DNA of 64,000 bases from an uncultured Collinsella sp. (GCA_958370325.1 CATXJW010000001.1:92125-156124); one strand, 5' to 3'; shown: positions 43,779 through 51,808, counted from the first letter of the stretch. Notes: generated by a model from the letters alone, not told the origin. Program-made: numbers and translations.

Positions 43779-44170
43779 CAGGCCTCACCCCTCAGCTTGC
43801 GGATGCGGGATACGATGTCCTCAATCACTTTCGGAGAGCAACCAGTTGTTATATTGCTGAGAGAACAACTTTGACAGGTTCCATCCTTGCTGAAGTACGT
43901 GCAAGCGGTGCCTTCTGCGACGCATTTGTCTAAGTCCTCTTCCAGCTTCTCCCAGCTGTCGGGTTCGGTGAGGTACATGAGCCCGGGGTCGAGTTTCCTG
44001 CCCGCGTCCGTGACCGCGCGCCAGCAGTTCCCCCACTCTTTCTCGAGGTCGGAATCGACCGTGTACACCCAGTACACGATGTTTCGGGCCGTGCCGCCGC
44101 TGCCGTACAGCACCTTGGTATCTAGCGGAATCTCTCGACCGTCGGCATCCTTTGGCAGTTGAATCATCAT
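43778..44170 (-). CDS. hypothetical phage protein with Cys cluster
   Basis: 130 residues: [20 protein letters not shown] at the N-terminus, [20 protein letters not shown] near the C-terminus. Either of two adjacent ATG codons may be used; the second is better spaced from AAGGAGG. Confidence 0.55.
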   Translation of the reverse strand: MMIQLPKDADGREIPLDTKVLYGSGGTARNIVYWVYTVDSDLEKEWGNCWRAVTDAGRKLDPGLMYLTEPDSWEKLEEDLDKCVAEGTACTYFSKDGTCQSCSLSNITTGCSPKVIEDIVSRIRKLRGEA

Positions 44171-44186
44171 TCCTCCTTATCTGGCG

Positions 44187-44828
44187 TTATACGCCCTCCA
44201 TCCCGATCTGCTCGCACCACTGGTTGGCCATCGCCTTTGCGATGCCCGGGAACGTGCGGCTGCGAACCTTGGCGCGTTCGTGTGGCGGCAGATGCCAGGC
44301 GTCCGCGTACCATGCCGGCATGGAGTTGCCTGACTTGAAGACCTTGCGCGGCTCAGGCTCGACCTCATCAGTCGGCTTGAGCGGCTCGAGCCCCTTCAGC
44401 CACAGGCACGTCTTCTTTTCGAACGGGTCGCCGAACATGTACGGCTGCACGATTTGGTCCGGTTTGCGCCATCTTGTGCTCATACAGCCGACGGGGTTCT
44501 CGATTGCGACGTGCGGCGCATCGCACTTGGCGAACGCCATGAAGAACTCGACGGCGGCCTCACGGTTAGCCTTGCGCTCGCGCGCTCTGTCGCCGTACTT
44601 TCCCTCGTCGAACCAGCGGTTTCCGGTGACGGTGAGATACGTGCATGGCGGGTGCGCGATCACCAGGTCCCACTTGAGCTTGAGCATCTGGAGGGCGTCG
44701 ACGTTGAGGTGCATGAGGTCGTGACCCCCCCTCGCTTCCTCAAGGTCGCAGCTGTAAGCCTCGTGTCCCATCTTCCTGAACTCAAGCGCCACGCGCTGCG
44801 ACTCCTCGCAGGCGATAAGAACTCGCAT
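44187..44828 (-). CDS. orphan DNA cytosine methyltransferase-like protein
   Basis: 213 residues. RVLIACEESQRVALEFRKMG (AdoMet-binding start), DLVIAHPPCTYLTVTGNRWF (PPC catalytic loop) and PHVAIENPVG (ENP motif) indicate a compact C5 cytosine methyltransferase. No cognate endonuclease is nearby, so protection from host restriction is the likely role. Confidence 0.8.
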   Translation of the reverse strand: MRVLIACEESQRVALEFRKMGHEAYSCDLEEARGGHDLMHLNVDALQMLKLKWDLVIAHPPCTYLTVTGNRWFDEGKYGDRARERKANREAAVEFFMAFAKCDAPHVAIENPVGCMSTRWRKPDQIVQPYMFGDPFEKKTCLWLKGLEPLKPTDEVEPEPRKVFKSGNSMPAWYADAWHLPPHERAKVRSRTFPGIAKAMANQWCEQIGMEGV

Positions 44829-44939
44829 CTACGCCACCCACTTCCTGACGACGGCCACGTCGTACATGCCCTCGAGGTAGCCGACGGCCCTCGCCGCGGC
44901 CATGTCTTGCTCGCAGCCGAGCTCGTCCCATCCGCTCAT
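44829..44939 (-). CDS. 36-residue hypothetical protein
   Basis: SGWDELGCEQDMAAARAVGY and LEGMYDVAVVRKWVA. ATGA-type overlap upstream and TAGATG junction to the methyltransferase suggest coupling. Role unknown. Confidence 0.5.
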   Translation of the reverse strand: MSGWDELGCEQDMAAARAVGYLEGMYDVAVVRKWVA

Positions 44940-45133
44940 CGCGCCTCCCAGTAGTTGCATACGGCCTCCGCCTGCGTCCTGTGAACGAACTCCGGGCGCC
45001 GCTCGCACTCGTACTCCGTGCGCTCCACGCCGTGGATGGTGCGCAGCACCGTCGCGCCGCAGTGCAGGCAGTTCTCGCAGCGCTCCTCCCGGAGCCCGTC
45101 CGCGTAGATGTCCGGCCTCTCGTCTCCCGTCAT
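44936..45133 (-). CDS. zinc-finger-like hypothetical protein
   Basis: 65 residues with ERCENCLHCGATVLRTIHGV and a C-terminal FVHRTQAEAVCNYWEAR. Possible CxxC zinc site. No recognised role. Confidence 0.5.
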   Translation of the reverse strand: MTGDERPDIYADGLREERCENCLHCGATVLRTIHGVERTEYECERRPEFVHRTQAEAVCNYWEAR

Positions 45134-45354
45134 CTGTATCCCCTCTTCCCGTACCTTCCGTCGTTCACCATGTTCCTGACGTGGCGCCGCATGTCCCGCG
45201 CCGCCTGGTCTCCCTCGGGCGGCAGCTTCCAACCGCTCGCACACTCGACGCAGTGGACGCGCCATCCGCCCCGGTAGCGCTCGAAGTGCCCGAAGCCCGG
45301 AGGCGTCCACCTGCCGCACTCGCGGCAGTAGCCGCCGTAGACGTTCCTAGCCAT
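45130..45354 (-). CDS. zinc-ribbon-like hypothetical protein
   Basis: 74 basic residues: YCRECGRWTPPGFGHFERYR and VHCVECASGWKLP give two CxxC pairs. Coupled to the next gene by ATGA. Confidence 0.55.
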   Translation of the reverse strand: MARNVYGGYCRECGRWTPPGFGHFERYRGGWRVHCVECASGWKLPPEGDQAARDMRRHVRNMVNDGRYGKRGYR

Positions 45355-45384
45355 TCCCCTGCTCCTTCCTGTACTTGCCGCCCA

Positions 45385-45663
45385 TCACCGGCACCTCCCG
45401 ATGCTCTTCAGGTACAGGTTGTTGCGGCGCGAGCGGGCGAGTGCGCGATGGCGGCGGCGCTGCCACTTCGGGTCGAGCGCCTTCGCGAGCTTCCTCATGA
45501 GACGGCAGGCGTCTCGGAACACGCGGGAGATGCTCTCCCACAACATCTCGGCGACGGCCTCCGCGGCATCGCCGATTGCCTCCAGCAACTGCGTCGCCGC
45601 CCAGCTAAGCGTCCCGGGGTATGGCGTCTCGGACGTCTCGCCGGTCTTCTTCTCGTCGGTCAT
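45385..45663 (-). CDS. basic phage protein, paralogue of the 41547-41813 product
   Basis: 92 residues. Acidic/helical N-terminal half (WAATQLLEAIGDAAEAVAEM) and the shared basic end LDPKWQRRRHRALARSRRN ... GRCR. Two diverged copies in one prophage argue for a retained function. Confidence 0.6.
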   Translation of the reverse strand: MTDEKKTGETSETPYPGTLSWAATQLLEAIGDAAEAVAEMLWESISRVFRDACRLMRKLAKALDPKWQRRRHRALARSRRNNLYLKSIGRCR

Positions 45664-45685
45664 CGGTATTCCTTTCATTCGGTTC

Positions 45686-46084
45686 CTATTCGCATTCATA
45701 GGCATCGCGGGCCATGGATTCCGCGAGCGCGCGCATGTCGGTCACCTCGGCGCACTCCGCGCCGAAGAACATGCCCAGCTCGCCCCTCTTGTGCCTGTCG
45801 CACCGGTAAGCCCGGCAGATCTCGGGCCTCGCGGCGTAGACCGCGCACTCGCGCCCGTCCGTGAGGTACGGGCACAGCAGGTCGTACTCCGCCCTGGGCT
45901 CGGCGGGCTCGATTCCGTTCCGGCGCACGTACGCCTCGAGGCGCACCCGGTCGAACGGGCTCACGGGCAGGAAGCGCGAGCAGCACTCGCCGCAGCCCCT
46001 GCAGTCTCCCGTATAGAGGTCGGTCACGTCGTCGCTCTGGAGCCCGGCGTGGATGGCCGCGGCGATGGCCCTCTCGTCATTCAT
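45686..46084 (-). CDS. YkgJ-family Fe-S/zinc cysteine cluster protein
   Basis: 132 residues: TGDCRGCGECCSRFLPVSPF, then CPYLTDGRECAVYAARPEIC and RAYRCD. This is the YkgJ/UPF0153 cysteine pattern (CxxCxxCC ... C ... C ... C). Metal cluster binding is expected; phage role unknown. Confidence 0.8.
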   Translation of the reverse strand: MNDERAIAAAIHAGLQSDDVTDLYTGDCRGCGECCSRFLPVSPFDRVRLEAYVRRNGIEPAEPRAEYDLLCPYLTDGRECAVYAARPEICRAYRCDRHKRGELGMFFGAECAEVTDMRALAESMARDAYECE

Positions 46085-46121
46085 CGGCCAGCCCTGCCGC
46101 TCTTGTCGGGCACGGCGGCCT

Positions 46122-46532
46122 CTACTCGGCACGCTTGGCCACCTTCTTGTCGTAGATCCTCTTGAGGTCCCGGCGCATGAACCGGATGAACTCCTCCTCG
46201 CCGACGTCGTCCGCCAGCGCCACATATCGCATCGCATCGTGGCACCATTCGTCGAAGTCGAGCAGCCTTCCGCTGAACGCGCTCTTGACGTCCGTGACCT
46301 CGGCGTAGGTGAAGCGGGTCAGCATCTCCTCGCGCATGACCCTGTCCGCGAGCGCCTCGATGGGCGTCTTGGGCCGGTTGATGATCTGTCGGTAGCCGTT
46401 GGCCATCTTCGTCATGGCGTCGAGCTGCTTGGCCAGCTTGCTGTTCTCGGCCACGAGGCGCTCGTTGCGGCGCTGCTCGTAGTCAAGCTCGGCGAGCACG
46501 TGCTGCTCGCAGTTGGTGATCTCCATCGTCAT
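46122..46532 (-). CDS. hypothetical coiled-coil phage protein
   Basis: 136 residues: LAELDYEQRRNERLVAENSK coiled coil, then IINRPKTPIEALADRVMREE and basic C-terminus. ATG overlaps the HNH-like gene's stop. Not recognised. Confidence 0.55.
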   Translation of the reverse strand: MTMEITNCEQHVLAELDYEQRRNERLVAENSKLAKQLDAMTKMANGYRQIINRPKTPIEALADRVMREEMLTRFTYAEVTDVKSAFSGRLLDFDEWCHDAMRYVALADDVGEEEFIRFMRRDLKRIYDKKVAKRAE

Positions 46533-46981
46533 TTCACCTCTCGGATGATCTCGTTGCCGTATCGGTCGGTGATGGCCCAGTAGCCGAACTCGTAGAGGTC
46601 GGGGCTGTGCGGCGGATACTCCCTGAGCAGCGTGCCGGACCACCATGCCTCCTCGGCCGCCCCGGTGCGCCATACCCACTCGGCGTGCAGTCCGCCGTCG
46701 TGGAACTTCCCGTGGCACCCGGTCGTGCCGGAGCCGCACAGGGCGAACAGAGGGCTGCGCAGCTCCCACACCCCGTTGGGCGTGACGAGCCTGAACGTCT
46801 TCCCCCACGAGCGCCTCGCGACGTGGTGGCAGTTGCAGGCTCGCCGGCCGCACACCGCGCACCGGGCCTGCGTCGGCTCGTATGCCGTGATGCCGGTGTA
46901 CCTCGCCCCGAGGTGCGGCTTGCCGTAGAGCTCGGCGCGCTCCTTGGACCAGCCCCTGAGGACTCCCGCGTCGACCGTCAT
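46529..46981 (-). CDS. HNH-like zinc-binding protein
   Basis: 150 residues: RCAVCGRRACNCHHVARRSW and LFALCGSGTTGCHGKFH, giving C-x2-C ... HH ... C-x5-C-H-G-x2-H, an HNH-type arrangement. May be a nicking endonuclease beside the replication protein. Coupled to it by ATGA. Confidence 0.65.
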   Translation of the reverse strand: MTVDAGVLRGWSKERAELYGKPHLGARYTGITAYEPTQARCAVCGRRACNCHHVARRSWGKTFRLVTPNGVWELRSPLFALCGSGTTGCHGKFHDGGLHAEWVWRTGAAEEAWWSGTLLREYPPHSPDLYEFGYWAITDRYGNEIIREVK

Positions 46982-47847
46982 CGTGGCCTCACCTCGCACG
47001 CGGCGCGGGCGGCCAGCAGCCTCCGCGCGTCCTGGTACAGCCCGAACTGGTCCCTGCTCGCGGTCGTGCCCCGCGGGGCCTCGACCTTGGCCGGATCGAT
47101 GCCCGGGTGCTCGGACGCCCACCGGCGCTCCTGCTCGGCCAGCGCCTCCTCGGGCGTCCTCGTGGGCCTGAACGTCGCGGCCTCGACCTCCGAGGCGGTC
47201 GGCTTGCCGCGGCTCCGGGCCTCGGCGTCGAGCTCGCGCTGGCGGCGGTGCCACTGCCGGGCCTGCGGCTGCCAGTCCGAGATCGGCATGCCGTTGGACT
47301 TGCGCCAGCCCTGCGACGCGTAGAAGTCGAAGAACGCCTGCGGGTCGCCGTTCAGGCAGTTGGCCCCGAAGTACGCGGCCACCTCCTCGGCGGTCGGCGG
47401 CTCGAAGCCCTCGGGCGCGGCGCACGCGGCCGCACTGCCCTGCACTGGGATGGCCTGGCTTGGTATGGACTGGTATGGATTGGTATATAAGGAGGGGTTT
47501 TCAGGTTCCGAAACCCCCGTTTCGGCAGTTTCCGAAACCCCGAAACCCCCGTTTCCGTTTTCCGAAACCCCCGTTTCCGAGGTTTCCGTATCCTCCGAAA
47601 CCCCCGTTTCGCCCTTGGAGTCCTTGCGCGGCCTGCCGCCCTTGTTCTTGTTGCGGGCGGCGAGGCTGTTGTCGATGTCCTCTCGCAGGCTCTCGAACAC
47701 GGCGCTGAGCGCCCAGTCGGAGAACTCCGGCTCGATGCCGTTGGTGCCGTACTGGATGATGGCCCAGCACAGCTCCCCGCGCGGCCCCTCCGGCACGCGC
47801 TCGAGGGTGGCGGTGAGCTTCGGGAACCACGTGAACTTGCTTGCCAT
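46978..47847 (-). CDS. DUF6291-type replication protein with internal DNA repeats
   Basis: 289 residues. Residues 1-75 match the DUF6291 pattern (FPKLTATLERVPEGPRGELC, ...KNKGGRPRKDS) found in phage replication organisers. A low-complexity linker (80-130) encodes the repeated ETGVSE motif and overlies the DNA repeats at 47457-47610. The C-terminal part (PPTAEEVAAYFGANCLNGDP, FDFYASQGWRKSNGMPISDW) resembles the helper/initiator segment of DnaD-like phage replication proteins. The nearest analogy is lambda O, whose gene also contains the origin. Confidence 0.7.
   Translation of the reverse strand: MASKFTWFPKLTATLERVPEGPRGELCWAIIQYGTNGIEPEFSDWALSAVFESLREDIDNSLAARNKNKGGRPRKDSKGETGVSEDTETSETGVSENGNGGFGVSETAETGVSEPENPSLYTNPYQSIPSQAIPVQGSAAACAAPEGFEPPTAEEVAAYFGANCLNGDPQAFFDFYASQGWRKSNGMPISDWQPQARQWHRRQRELDAEARSRGKPTASEVEAATFRPTRTPEEALAEQERRWASEHPGIDPAKVEAPRGTTASRDQFGLYQDARRLLAARAACEVRPR
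47457..47486 (-). repeat. three tandem 10-bp repeats next to iterons
   Basis: Minus-strand units ATACCAATCC, ATACCAGTCC, ATACCAAGCC. The 10-bp period is not a codon multiple, so each unit is read in a different frame. They lie 22 bp from the iteron block with TTATATA between. Possibly part of the unwinding region of an origin. Confidence 0.6.
47508..47610 (-). repeat. four iteron-like 16-bp repeats inside the replication gene
   Basis: Exact copies of GAAACGGGGGTTTCGG on the minus strand at 47610, 47577, 47555 and 47523 (5' ends), each with inverted arms GAAAC/GTTTC. Spacings are 33, 22 and 32 bp, close to 3, 2 and 3 helical turns. Three copies are in the ETGVSE frame, one is in a shifted frame (reading NGNGGFG). 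Confidence 0.8.
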
Positions 47848-47957
47848 CAGAACCACCCCCAGAGAAGCGAAGAGAAGAACAGGAAACCCGCGGAGAAGGA
47901 GGCGGCGAAAAGGGCCGCCTCCCAGTGGTCGCGGAAGATGTCGGGTACGCGCCCCAT
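47847..47957 (-). CDS. 36-residue membrane peptide
   Basis: GRVPDIFRDHWEAALFAASF then SAGFLFFSSLLWGWF: an amphipathic start and a hydrophobic C-terminal helix. TGATG junctions on both sides (ssb stop/start here, stop/start of the replication gene). Role unknown. Confidence 0.55.
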   Translation of the reverse strand: MGRVPDIFRDHWEAALFAASFSAGFLFFSSLLWGWF

Positions 47958-48544
47958 CAGAACGGGATGTCCTCGTCGTACACGTCCAGCTGCTGCTGGG
48001 CGGGCGCCGGCTGCGGCGCGGCCTGCGGTGCCTGCTGGGGCCGCTGCGGAGCCGCCTGCGGGGCCTGCTGGTAGGCCTGCTGGGCGTTCCACTGCGGCGC
48101 GGGCTGCTGGGGCGCCGGCTGCGAGGCATATGCCCGCGGCGCCTGCTGGGGCGCGTACTGCTGCTGGTATCCCTGCGGCGCGTACTGCTGCGGGGCCTGC
48201 TGGCCGTTGGGGTTCTGGCTCATGAGGACGACCTCGTCGGGGATGATCTCGACCTTCGAGCGCCTGCCGCCCCCGTTCTTGTCCTCCCAGGAGCTGTAGC
48301 GCAGCTTCCCCTCGATGGCGACCTTCATGCCCTTGCGCAGGATGCGCGAGAGCGCCTCGGCGCGGTTGCCGAACATGGTGCAGTCGATGAAGTTGGGATA
48401 GTCCTCCCACTCCCCCGTCTGCTGGTTGCGGCGGCGGTCGTTCACCGCCACGCCGAAGCCCAGCACCTGCGTGCCGCCCGGCGTGGCGCGCAGCTCGGGG
48501 TCTCGGGTCAGATTGCCCGACACGACCACTCTGTTGATGCTCAT
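47957..48544 (-). CDS. ssb: single-stranded DNA-binding protein
   Basis: 195 residues. OB fold: INRVVVSGNLTRDPELRATP, then GEWEDYPNFIDCTMFGNRAE and GMKVAIEGKLRYSSWEDKNG. A Gln/Pro/Ala-rich linker (about 115-185) leads to the acidic tip DEDIPF that recruits partner proteins. Confidence 0.95.
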   Translation of the reverse strand: MSINRVVVSGNLTRDPELRATPGGTQVLGFGVAVNDRRRNQQTGEWEDYPNFIDCTMFGNRAEALSRILRKGMKVAIEGKLRYSSWEDKNGGGRRSKVEIIPDEVVLMSQNPNGQQAPQQYAPQGYQQQYAPQQAPRAYASQPAPQQPAPQWNAQQAYQQAPQAAPQRPQQAPQAAPQPAPAQQQLDVYDEDIPF

Positions 48545-48888
48545 CTGTATGTCTCCTCTCCGCCGCTCGTCCAGGTCCTCTGGATGTCGGCGTCTACGGT
48601 CTTGATTCGCAGCTTCAGCGCCATGATCGCCTCGCTCGATGCCTTGTAGAGCGCCTCCGCGCAGTCGCGCAGCTGCTTCTTCTCGGCTATCTCATCGCGC
48701 CCCCGGCACAGGTCGCCGATGATGGTCACCGGCGTGCCCTTGGAGCGCTCCTCGAGGATTGCGATGCGCAGGGCCTTGCGGTAGTCCGCCTCGTTCTCGG
48801 CGTACTGCTGGCCCGTCCGCCTGAGCGTGTCCAGCTCCGCCATGAGGCGCTCGAACAGCTCCTCGCGCTGCGCGTACATGTCCTGCAT
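48541..48888 (-). CDS. hypothetical coiled-coil phage protein
   Basis: 115 residues, helical and charged (YAQREELFERLMAELDTLRR, ...IMALKLRIKTVDADIQRTW). Between erf and ssb, ATGA-coupled to ssb. Not recognised; may be a recombination accessory. Confidence 0.55.
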   Translation of the reverse strand: MQDMYAQREELFERLMAELDTLRRTGQQYAENEADYRKALRIAILEERSKGTPVTIIGDLCRGRDEIAEKKQLRDCAEALYKASSEAIMALKLRIKTVDADIQRTWTSGGEETYR

Positions 48889-48891
48889 GGC

Positions 48892-49449
48892 CTACAGGAC
48901 GCGCCACGTAGGCGTGGCGCAGCAGCCGGGGTGCTTCTTGAACTCCTCGTACTGCTCTTTCGACTCGAAGGTGTAGGCCGTGCCGCAGGCCTTGCACTTC
49001 GCCGTGAAGCCGCCGCTCTCGGGCGGCTCCTTCTCGGGCTTGTCCGAGAGCGCGTCCGGGTCGCTCTGCCCGTCGATGGCGAACAGGCCGCAGAGCGCGT
49101 ACTTGCGCGCGTAGCTCGACGCCATCCCGGTCACCTGCGCGTCGTCGGAACCGCTCTTGTGCTCCGCCTCGCGGGCGTAGGCCTTGAACTCCCTCGTATC
49201 GCCGTGCCCGTCCTCGAAGAACAGCGTGCACGTCGACTCGACGTAGTAGCGCTCGCCCACCTTGCAGATGCCGTCCTGGAGCGTGAACGCCACGCCCGCC
49301 TCCTTGCAGGGCTCCTTGAGCGCGGCGACGATGTCCTCGAACGAGCGGTAGCTGAACTTCCCGAATGCGTTGTAGCGCGCCTTGGGGACTGACACGGAGC
49401 GCTGCACCTTGGCTATCGCCTGGGAGAGCGTCATCTCCTCGTCGGCCAT
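48892..49449 (-). CDS. erf: ERF-family single-strand annealing protein
   Basis: 185 residues: AIAKVQRSVSVPKARYNAFG, KFSYRSFEDIVAALKEPCKE and ARKYALCGLFAIDGQSDPD are the ERF core. A C-terminal zinc-ribbon-like domain (CKACGTAYTFESKEQYEEF ... CC) is added. It promotes annealing in phage recombination and fits with SSB and the Hjc-like nuclease. Confidence 0.9.
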   Translation of the reverse strand: MADEEMTLSQAIAKVQRSVSVPKARYNAFGKFSYRSFEDIVAALKEPCKEAGVAFTLQDGICKVGERYYVESTCTLFFEDGHGDTREFKAYAREAEHKSGSDDAQVTGMASSYARKYALCGLFAIDGQSDPDALSDKPEKEPPESGGFTAKCKACGTAYTFESKEQYEEFKKHPGCCATPTWRVL

Positions 49450-50343
49450 CTAGCACACCCCCTTGCACTTGATGGTGCTGGTGATGCCGCGCTCGCGCAG
49501 CGCCGCGGCGAGCAGCTCCATCTGCGAGCGAGTAGCGGACGGGATCTCGACCGTCCACGCGCAGGACGGCTCGGGGCGCGCCGCGACGGCGGGTTCCGTC
49601 TGGCGCCTCGGCGCGGGACGCGGCGCGGGCTTGGACTCGACCGCCTCGCGCATGGCGGCGATGCGGGCGTCCTCCTCGTCGGCGGCGCGGGCGGCGTTGA
49701 GCGCCGAGCCCAGGTCGAGCGTGCGGAACAGCTCGCGCTCGGCGACCTCGTAGTGGGCCATAGAGTCGCGCTGCGCCTTGAGCGTGTCCCAGTCGCGCGC
49801 GACGGCGGAGACCTTCTCCTCGAGGGCCTTCTTCGCCTTGACCTCGCCGAAGGACTTGTTGAGCCACTTGTCGTCGTGCAGGCGCTCGTAGGGCACGACC
49901 GGCGCGAGGAGTTCGGCGAACTCCCTGTAGTGGGCCTCGAGCGCGGCCCTCGCCCCCGCCCTGCGCCTCTCCTCCGCCTCGTCGAGCTGCGCCTTGATGC
50001 CGTTCGACGCGCCGTCGATGATGGACGTGATCTCCTTGCAGCGCTTCTCGAAGGCGGCGAGCGGCTTGTTGTACTCGCGCTTCACGGCCTTTCGGCGCTC
50101 CTCTATCTCGGACTTGAGCCCGTTGAGGTAGGAGCGGTCGTGCTTCGCCTCCTTGATGGAGTCGTCCTTGGTCAGGTCGTACTTGGCGCCCTCGTAGTCC
50201 GCGACCTTCGCGCGGACGTGGGCCTCCAGCGCGTCGAAGTTGGCGCTGATGACGGACGGCGAGTACGTGACGACGAGGTCGGACGCCTCCTGCTCCTCGA
50301 TGACCTCGGCGACGACCTCCTCGGCCCCGTTCTCCCCAGCCAT
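49450..50343 (-). CDS. DUF1351 protein
   Basis: 297 residues: VVTYSPSVISANFDALEAHV, LTKDDSIKEAKHDRSYLNGL and KREYNKPLAAFEKRCKEITS are the DUF1351 core (long coiled coil). The C-terminal MELLAAALRERGITSTIK segment is a separate small domain. Such proteins accompany ERF or RecT in phages. Confidence 0.85.
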   Translation of the reverse strand: MAGENGAEEVVAEVIEEQEASDLVVTYSPSVISANFDALEAHVRAKVADYEGAKYDLTKDDSIKEAKHDRSYLNGLKSEIEERRKAVKREYNKPLAAFEKRCKEITSIIDGASNGIKAQLDEAEERRRAGARAALEAHYREFAELLAPVVPYERLHDDKWLNKSFGEVKAKKALEEKVSAVARDWDTLKAQRDSMAHYEVAERELFRTLDLGSALNAARAADEEDARIAAMREAVESKPAPRPAPRRQTEPAVAARPEPSCAWTVEIPSATRSQMELLAAALRERGITSTIKCKGVC

Positions 50344-50567
50344 TACCTGACCTCCTCGTTGAGCATCCGGTTATACTTCCTCTCGGTCAGCGCCTCGTCG
50401 ATGACCACCGTGTGCTCGACGATCCACTTGGCGAGCCTCTCGCGCGCGTCCATGAACTTGTCGAGCGCCTCGTCGGACTTCGTTATGACCGAGACCGTGA
50501 ACATCGCCTGCTCCTCCGTGGCGAGGTCGGCCAGCTCGGCGAACATCCCCTTGTAGTCCTCCATCAC
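50343..50567 (-). CDS. hypothetical phage protein
   Basis: 74 residues, helical (MFAELADLATEEQAMFTVSV, ...LAKWIVEHTVVIDEALTER). One-base TAATG overlap with DUF1351. Role unknown. Confidence 0.5.
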   Translation of the reverse strand: MMEDYKGMFAELADLATEEQAMFTVSVITKSDEALDKFMDARERLAKWIVEHTVVIDEALTERKYNRMLNEEVR

Positions 50568-50776
50568 TCGGTCACCTCCCCGTCGTGGCTCACGAACAGA
50601 ATCTGCGGCTGCTTGCTCTGGATGGACAGCCAGACCTCCTCGCCGCTCTTGCGGATGGCGTCGAACGCCGCGCTGTCCTCCGTGTCGACCTCGAACTGCA
50701 GGACGGCGACGCCGCCCTTAACGGTGGCCTGCTTGAACTTGGCCTCGATCTCCACCGGTATGTTTGTGCTCTCCAT
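50564..50776 (-). CDS. hypothetical phage protein
   Basis: 70 residues: IPVEIEAKFKQATVKGGVAV, LQFEVDTEDSAAFDAIRKSG. Mixed alpha/beta. Start at 50776 preceded by GGGAGGAATAGCA. ATGA overlap with the next gene. Confidence 0.55.
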   Translation of the reverse strand: MESTNIPVEIEAKFKQATVKGGVAVLQFEVDTEDSAAFDAIRKSGEEVWLSIQSKQPQILFVSHDGEVTE

Positions 50777-50778
50777 TG

Positions 50779-51147
50779 CTATTCCTCCCTGCCTGCGCCC
50801 GCGAGCATCGCCGCGAACGTCTCCAATGTCATGGTCACGAACTGCTCGCCGGGGATGGCGGTCCCGCGGCGCTTCCAGACGACCACGCCGTAGTCGGCCC
50901 CGCGGTTCCTGCGCTCGGTTTCCGCCTCGCGCAGCCACTTGGGCAGCTCGTGCCTTCCCTGGTAGTCCTTGCACTCGATTGCGATGCCCCGCCCGGCCAC
51001 CGACACGCCGCGGATGTCGCCCGTGTCCTTGGAACCGGTCTTGACCTGCCTGTCGATGTCGGCCCCCAGCCTCCCGGCGAGGTAGTCGGCGACCAGTCGC
51101 TCGAACCTCGTGCCCGCGTCCCTGGCGGTCCTCCTGCTCCTACTCAT
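50779..51147 (-). CDS. Holliday-junction-resolvase-like PD-(D/E)XK nuclease
   Basis: 122 residues. DAGTRFERLVADYLAGRLGA (helix with Glu), TGDIRGVSV (Asp) and IAIECKDYQG (ExK) form the Hjc/phage Holliday junction resolvase core. Likely resolves recombination or replication intermediates before packaging. Confidence 0.85.
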   Translation of the reverse strand: MSRSRRTARDAGTRFERLVADYLAGRLGADIDRQVKTGSKDTGDIRGVSVAGRGIAIECKDYQGRHELPKWLREAETERRNRGADYGVVVWKRRGTAIPGEQFVTMTLETFAAMLAGAGREE

Positions 51148-51478
51148 CGACGAACCCGTCGCTCTTGGAGCGGTGCTTGTTGAATGCGTGCCTCAGGTGC
51201 GGGTAGCGCGCCTCCATGATGCGGGCGAGGCTCGGCGCGAGGCCGTTCTTCACGCCGACGTGCAGCTCGTTGCGCACCATGTGGATGAGGCAGTTGATCG
51301 AGACGTAGCCCTTGCGGTTGAGGCGGGTGGCCTGCTCGACCATGAAGTCCCACGCCCGCGGGTGCTCGCCTATCCACGCGCGAGCGTCCGCCATGTCCTG
51401 CTCGCCGTCCGCGCCGAGGCCGAATATCTCGAGCTGGTTGCTCATCGGCTTCTGGCGGTATCTCTCGTCGTTACGCAT
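51140..51478 (-). CDS. hypothetical phage protein
   Basis: 112 residues: ARAWIGEHPRAWDFMVEQAT, then YVSINCLIHMVRNELHVGVK. The helical pattern resembles winged-helix-like early phage proteins that precede resolvases, but the family is not certain. The second ATG (51445) is an alternative start. Confidence 0.55.
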   Translation of the reverse strand: MRNDERYRQKPMSNQLEIFGLGADGEQDMADARAWIGEHPRAWDFMVEQATRLNRKGYVSINCLIHMVRNELHVGVKNGLAPSLARIMEARYPHLRHAFNKHRSKSDGFVDE

Positions 51479-51752
51479 TGACTGCCCCCGCCGCGCATGC
51501 GGCCTTGGCCGCCTGGACCGCGCCGTCCATCGTCGGGAGGACGAAGACGGTCAGGATCGCCGCGAACAGGACCGCGGCGGCGATGAAGCCGACCATGGCC
51601 CCCGCCCTGAACGCATCGGAGTCGAGCTGCTCGCGGACGGTCGGTCGGTATGACTTGGGTGCTATGATGGTCTGAGCCTCATGTCTGGGGCTGTTTCGGC
51701 GAGTGCTCACAAGTTGGTAGCTGGGGGCGCTCGCTTCTTTGTATGTGTACAT
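51471..51752 (-). CDS. single-pass membrane protein
   Basis: 93 residues: polar N-terminal half (TYKEASAPSYQLVSTRRNSP), one transmembrane helix at about 52-73 (AGAMVGFIAAAVLFAAILTV), Ala-rich end. ATG at 51752 follows AGGGAACACA. Early phage position suggests superinfection exclusion or host takeover, but this is a guess. Confidence 0.55.
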   Translation of the reverse strand: MYTYKEASAPSYQLVSTRRNSPRHEAQTIIAPKSYRPTVREQLDSDAFRAGAMVGFIAAAVLFAAILTVFVLPTMDGAVQAAKAACAAGAVNA

Positions 51753-51808
51753 CTTGTGTTCCCTTCTGATGTTTCCGCAGGTCAGAGCTAGGGTGCTTTT
51801 TAGGGTCT

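Noticed and set aside
44187..44828. Restriction-modification system around the cytosine methyltransferase
   Set aside because: No endonuclease or specificity gene is adjacent; the HNH genes at 40160 and 46529 belong to packaging and replication contexts.
45347..45385. 12-codon frame between zinc-ribbon and basic protein genes
   Set aside because: Too short and without similarity; it mainly contains the ribosome-binding site of the following gene.
47508..47610. Regular repeats considered as a CRISPR array
   Set aside because: Repeats are 16 bp with 6-17 bp spacers, inside a coding gene and with no cas genes; iterons fit better.
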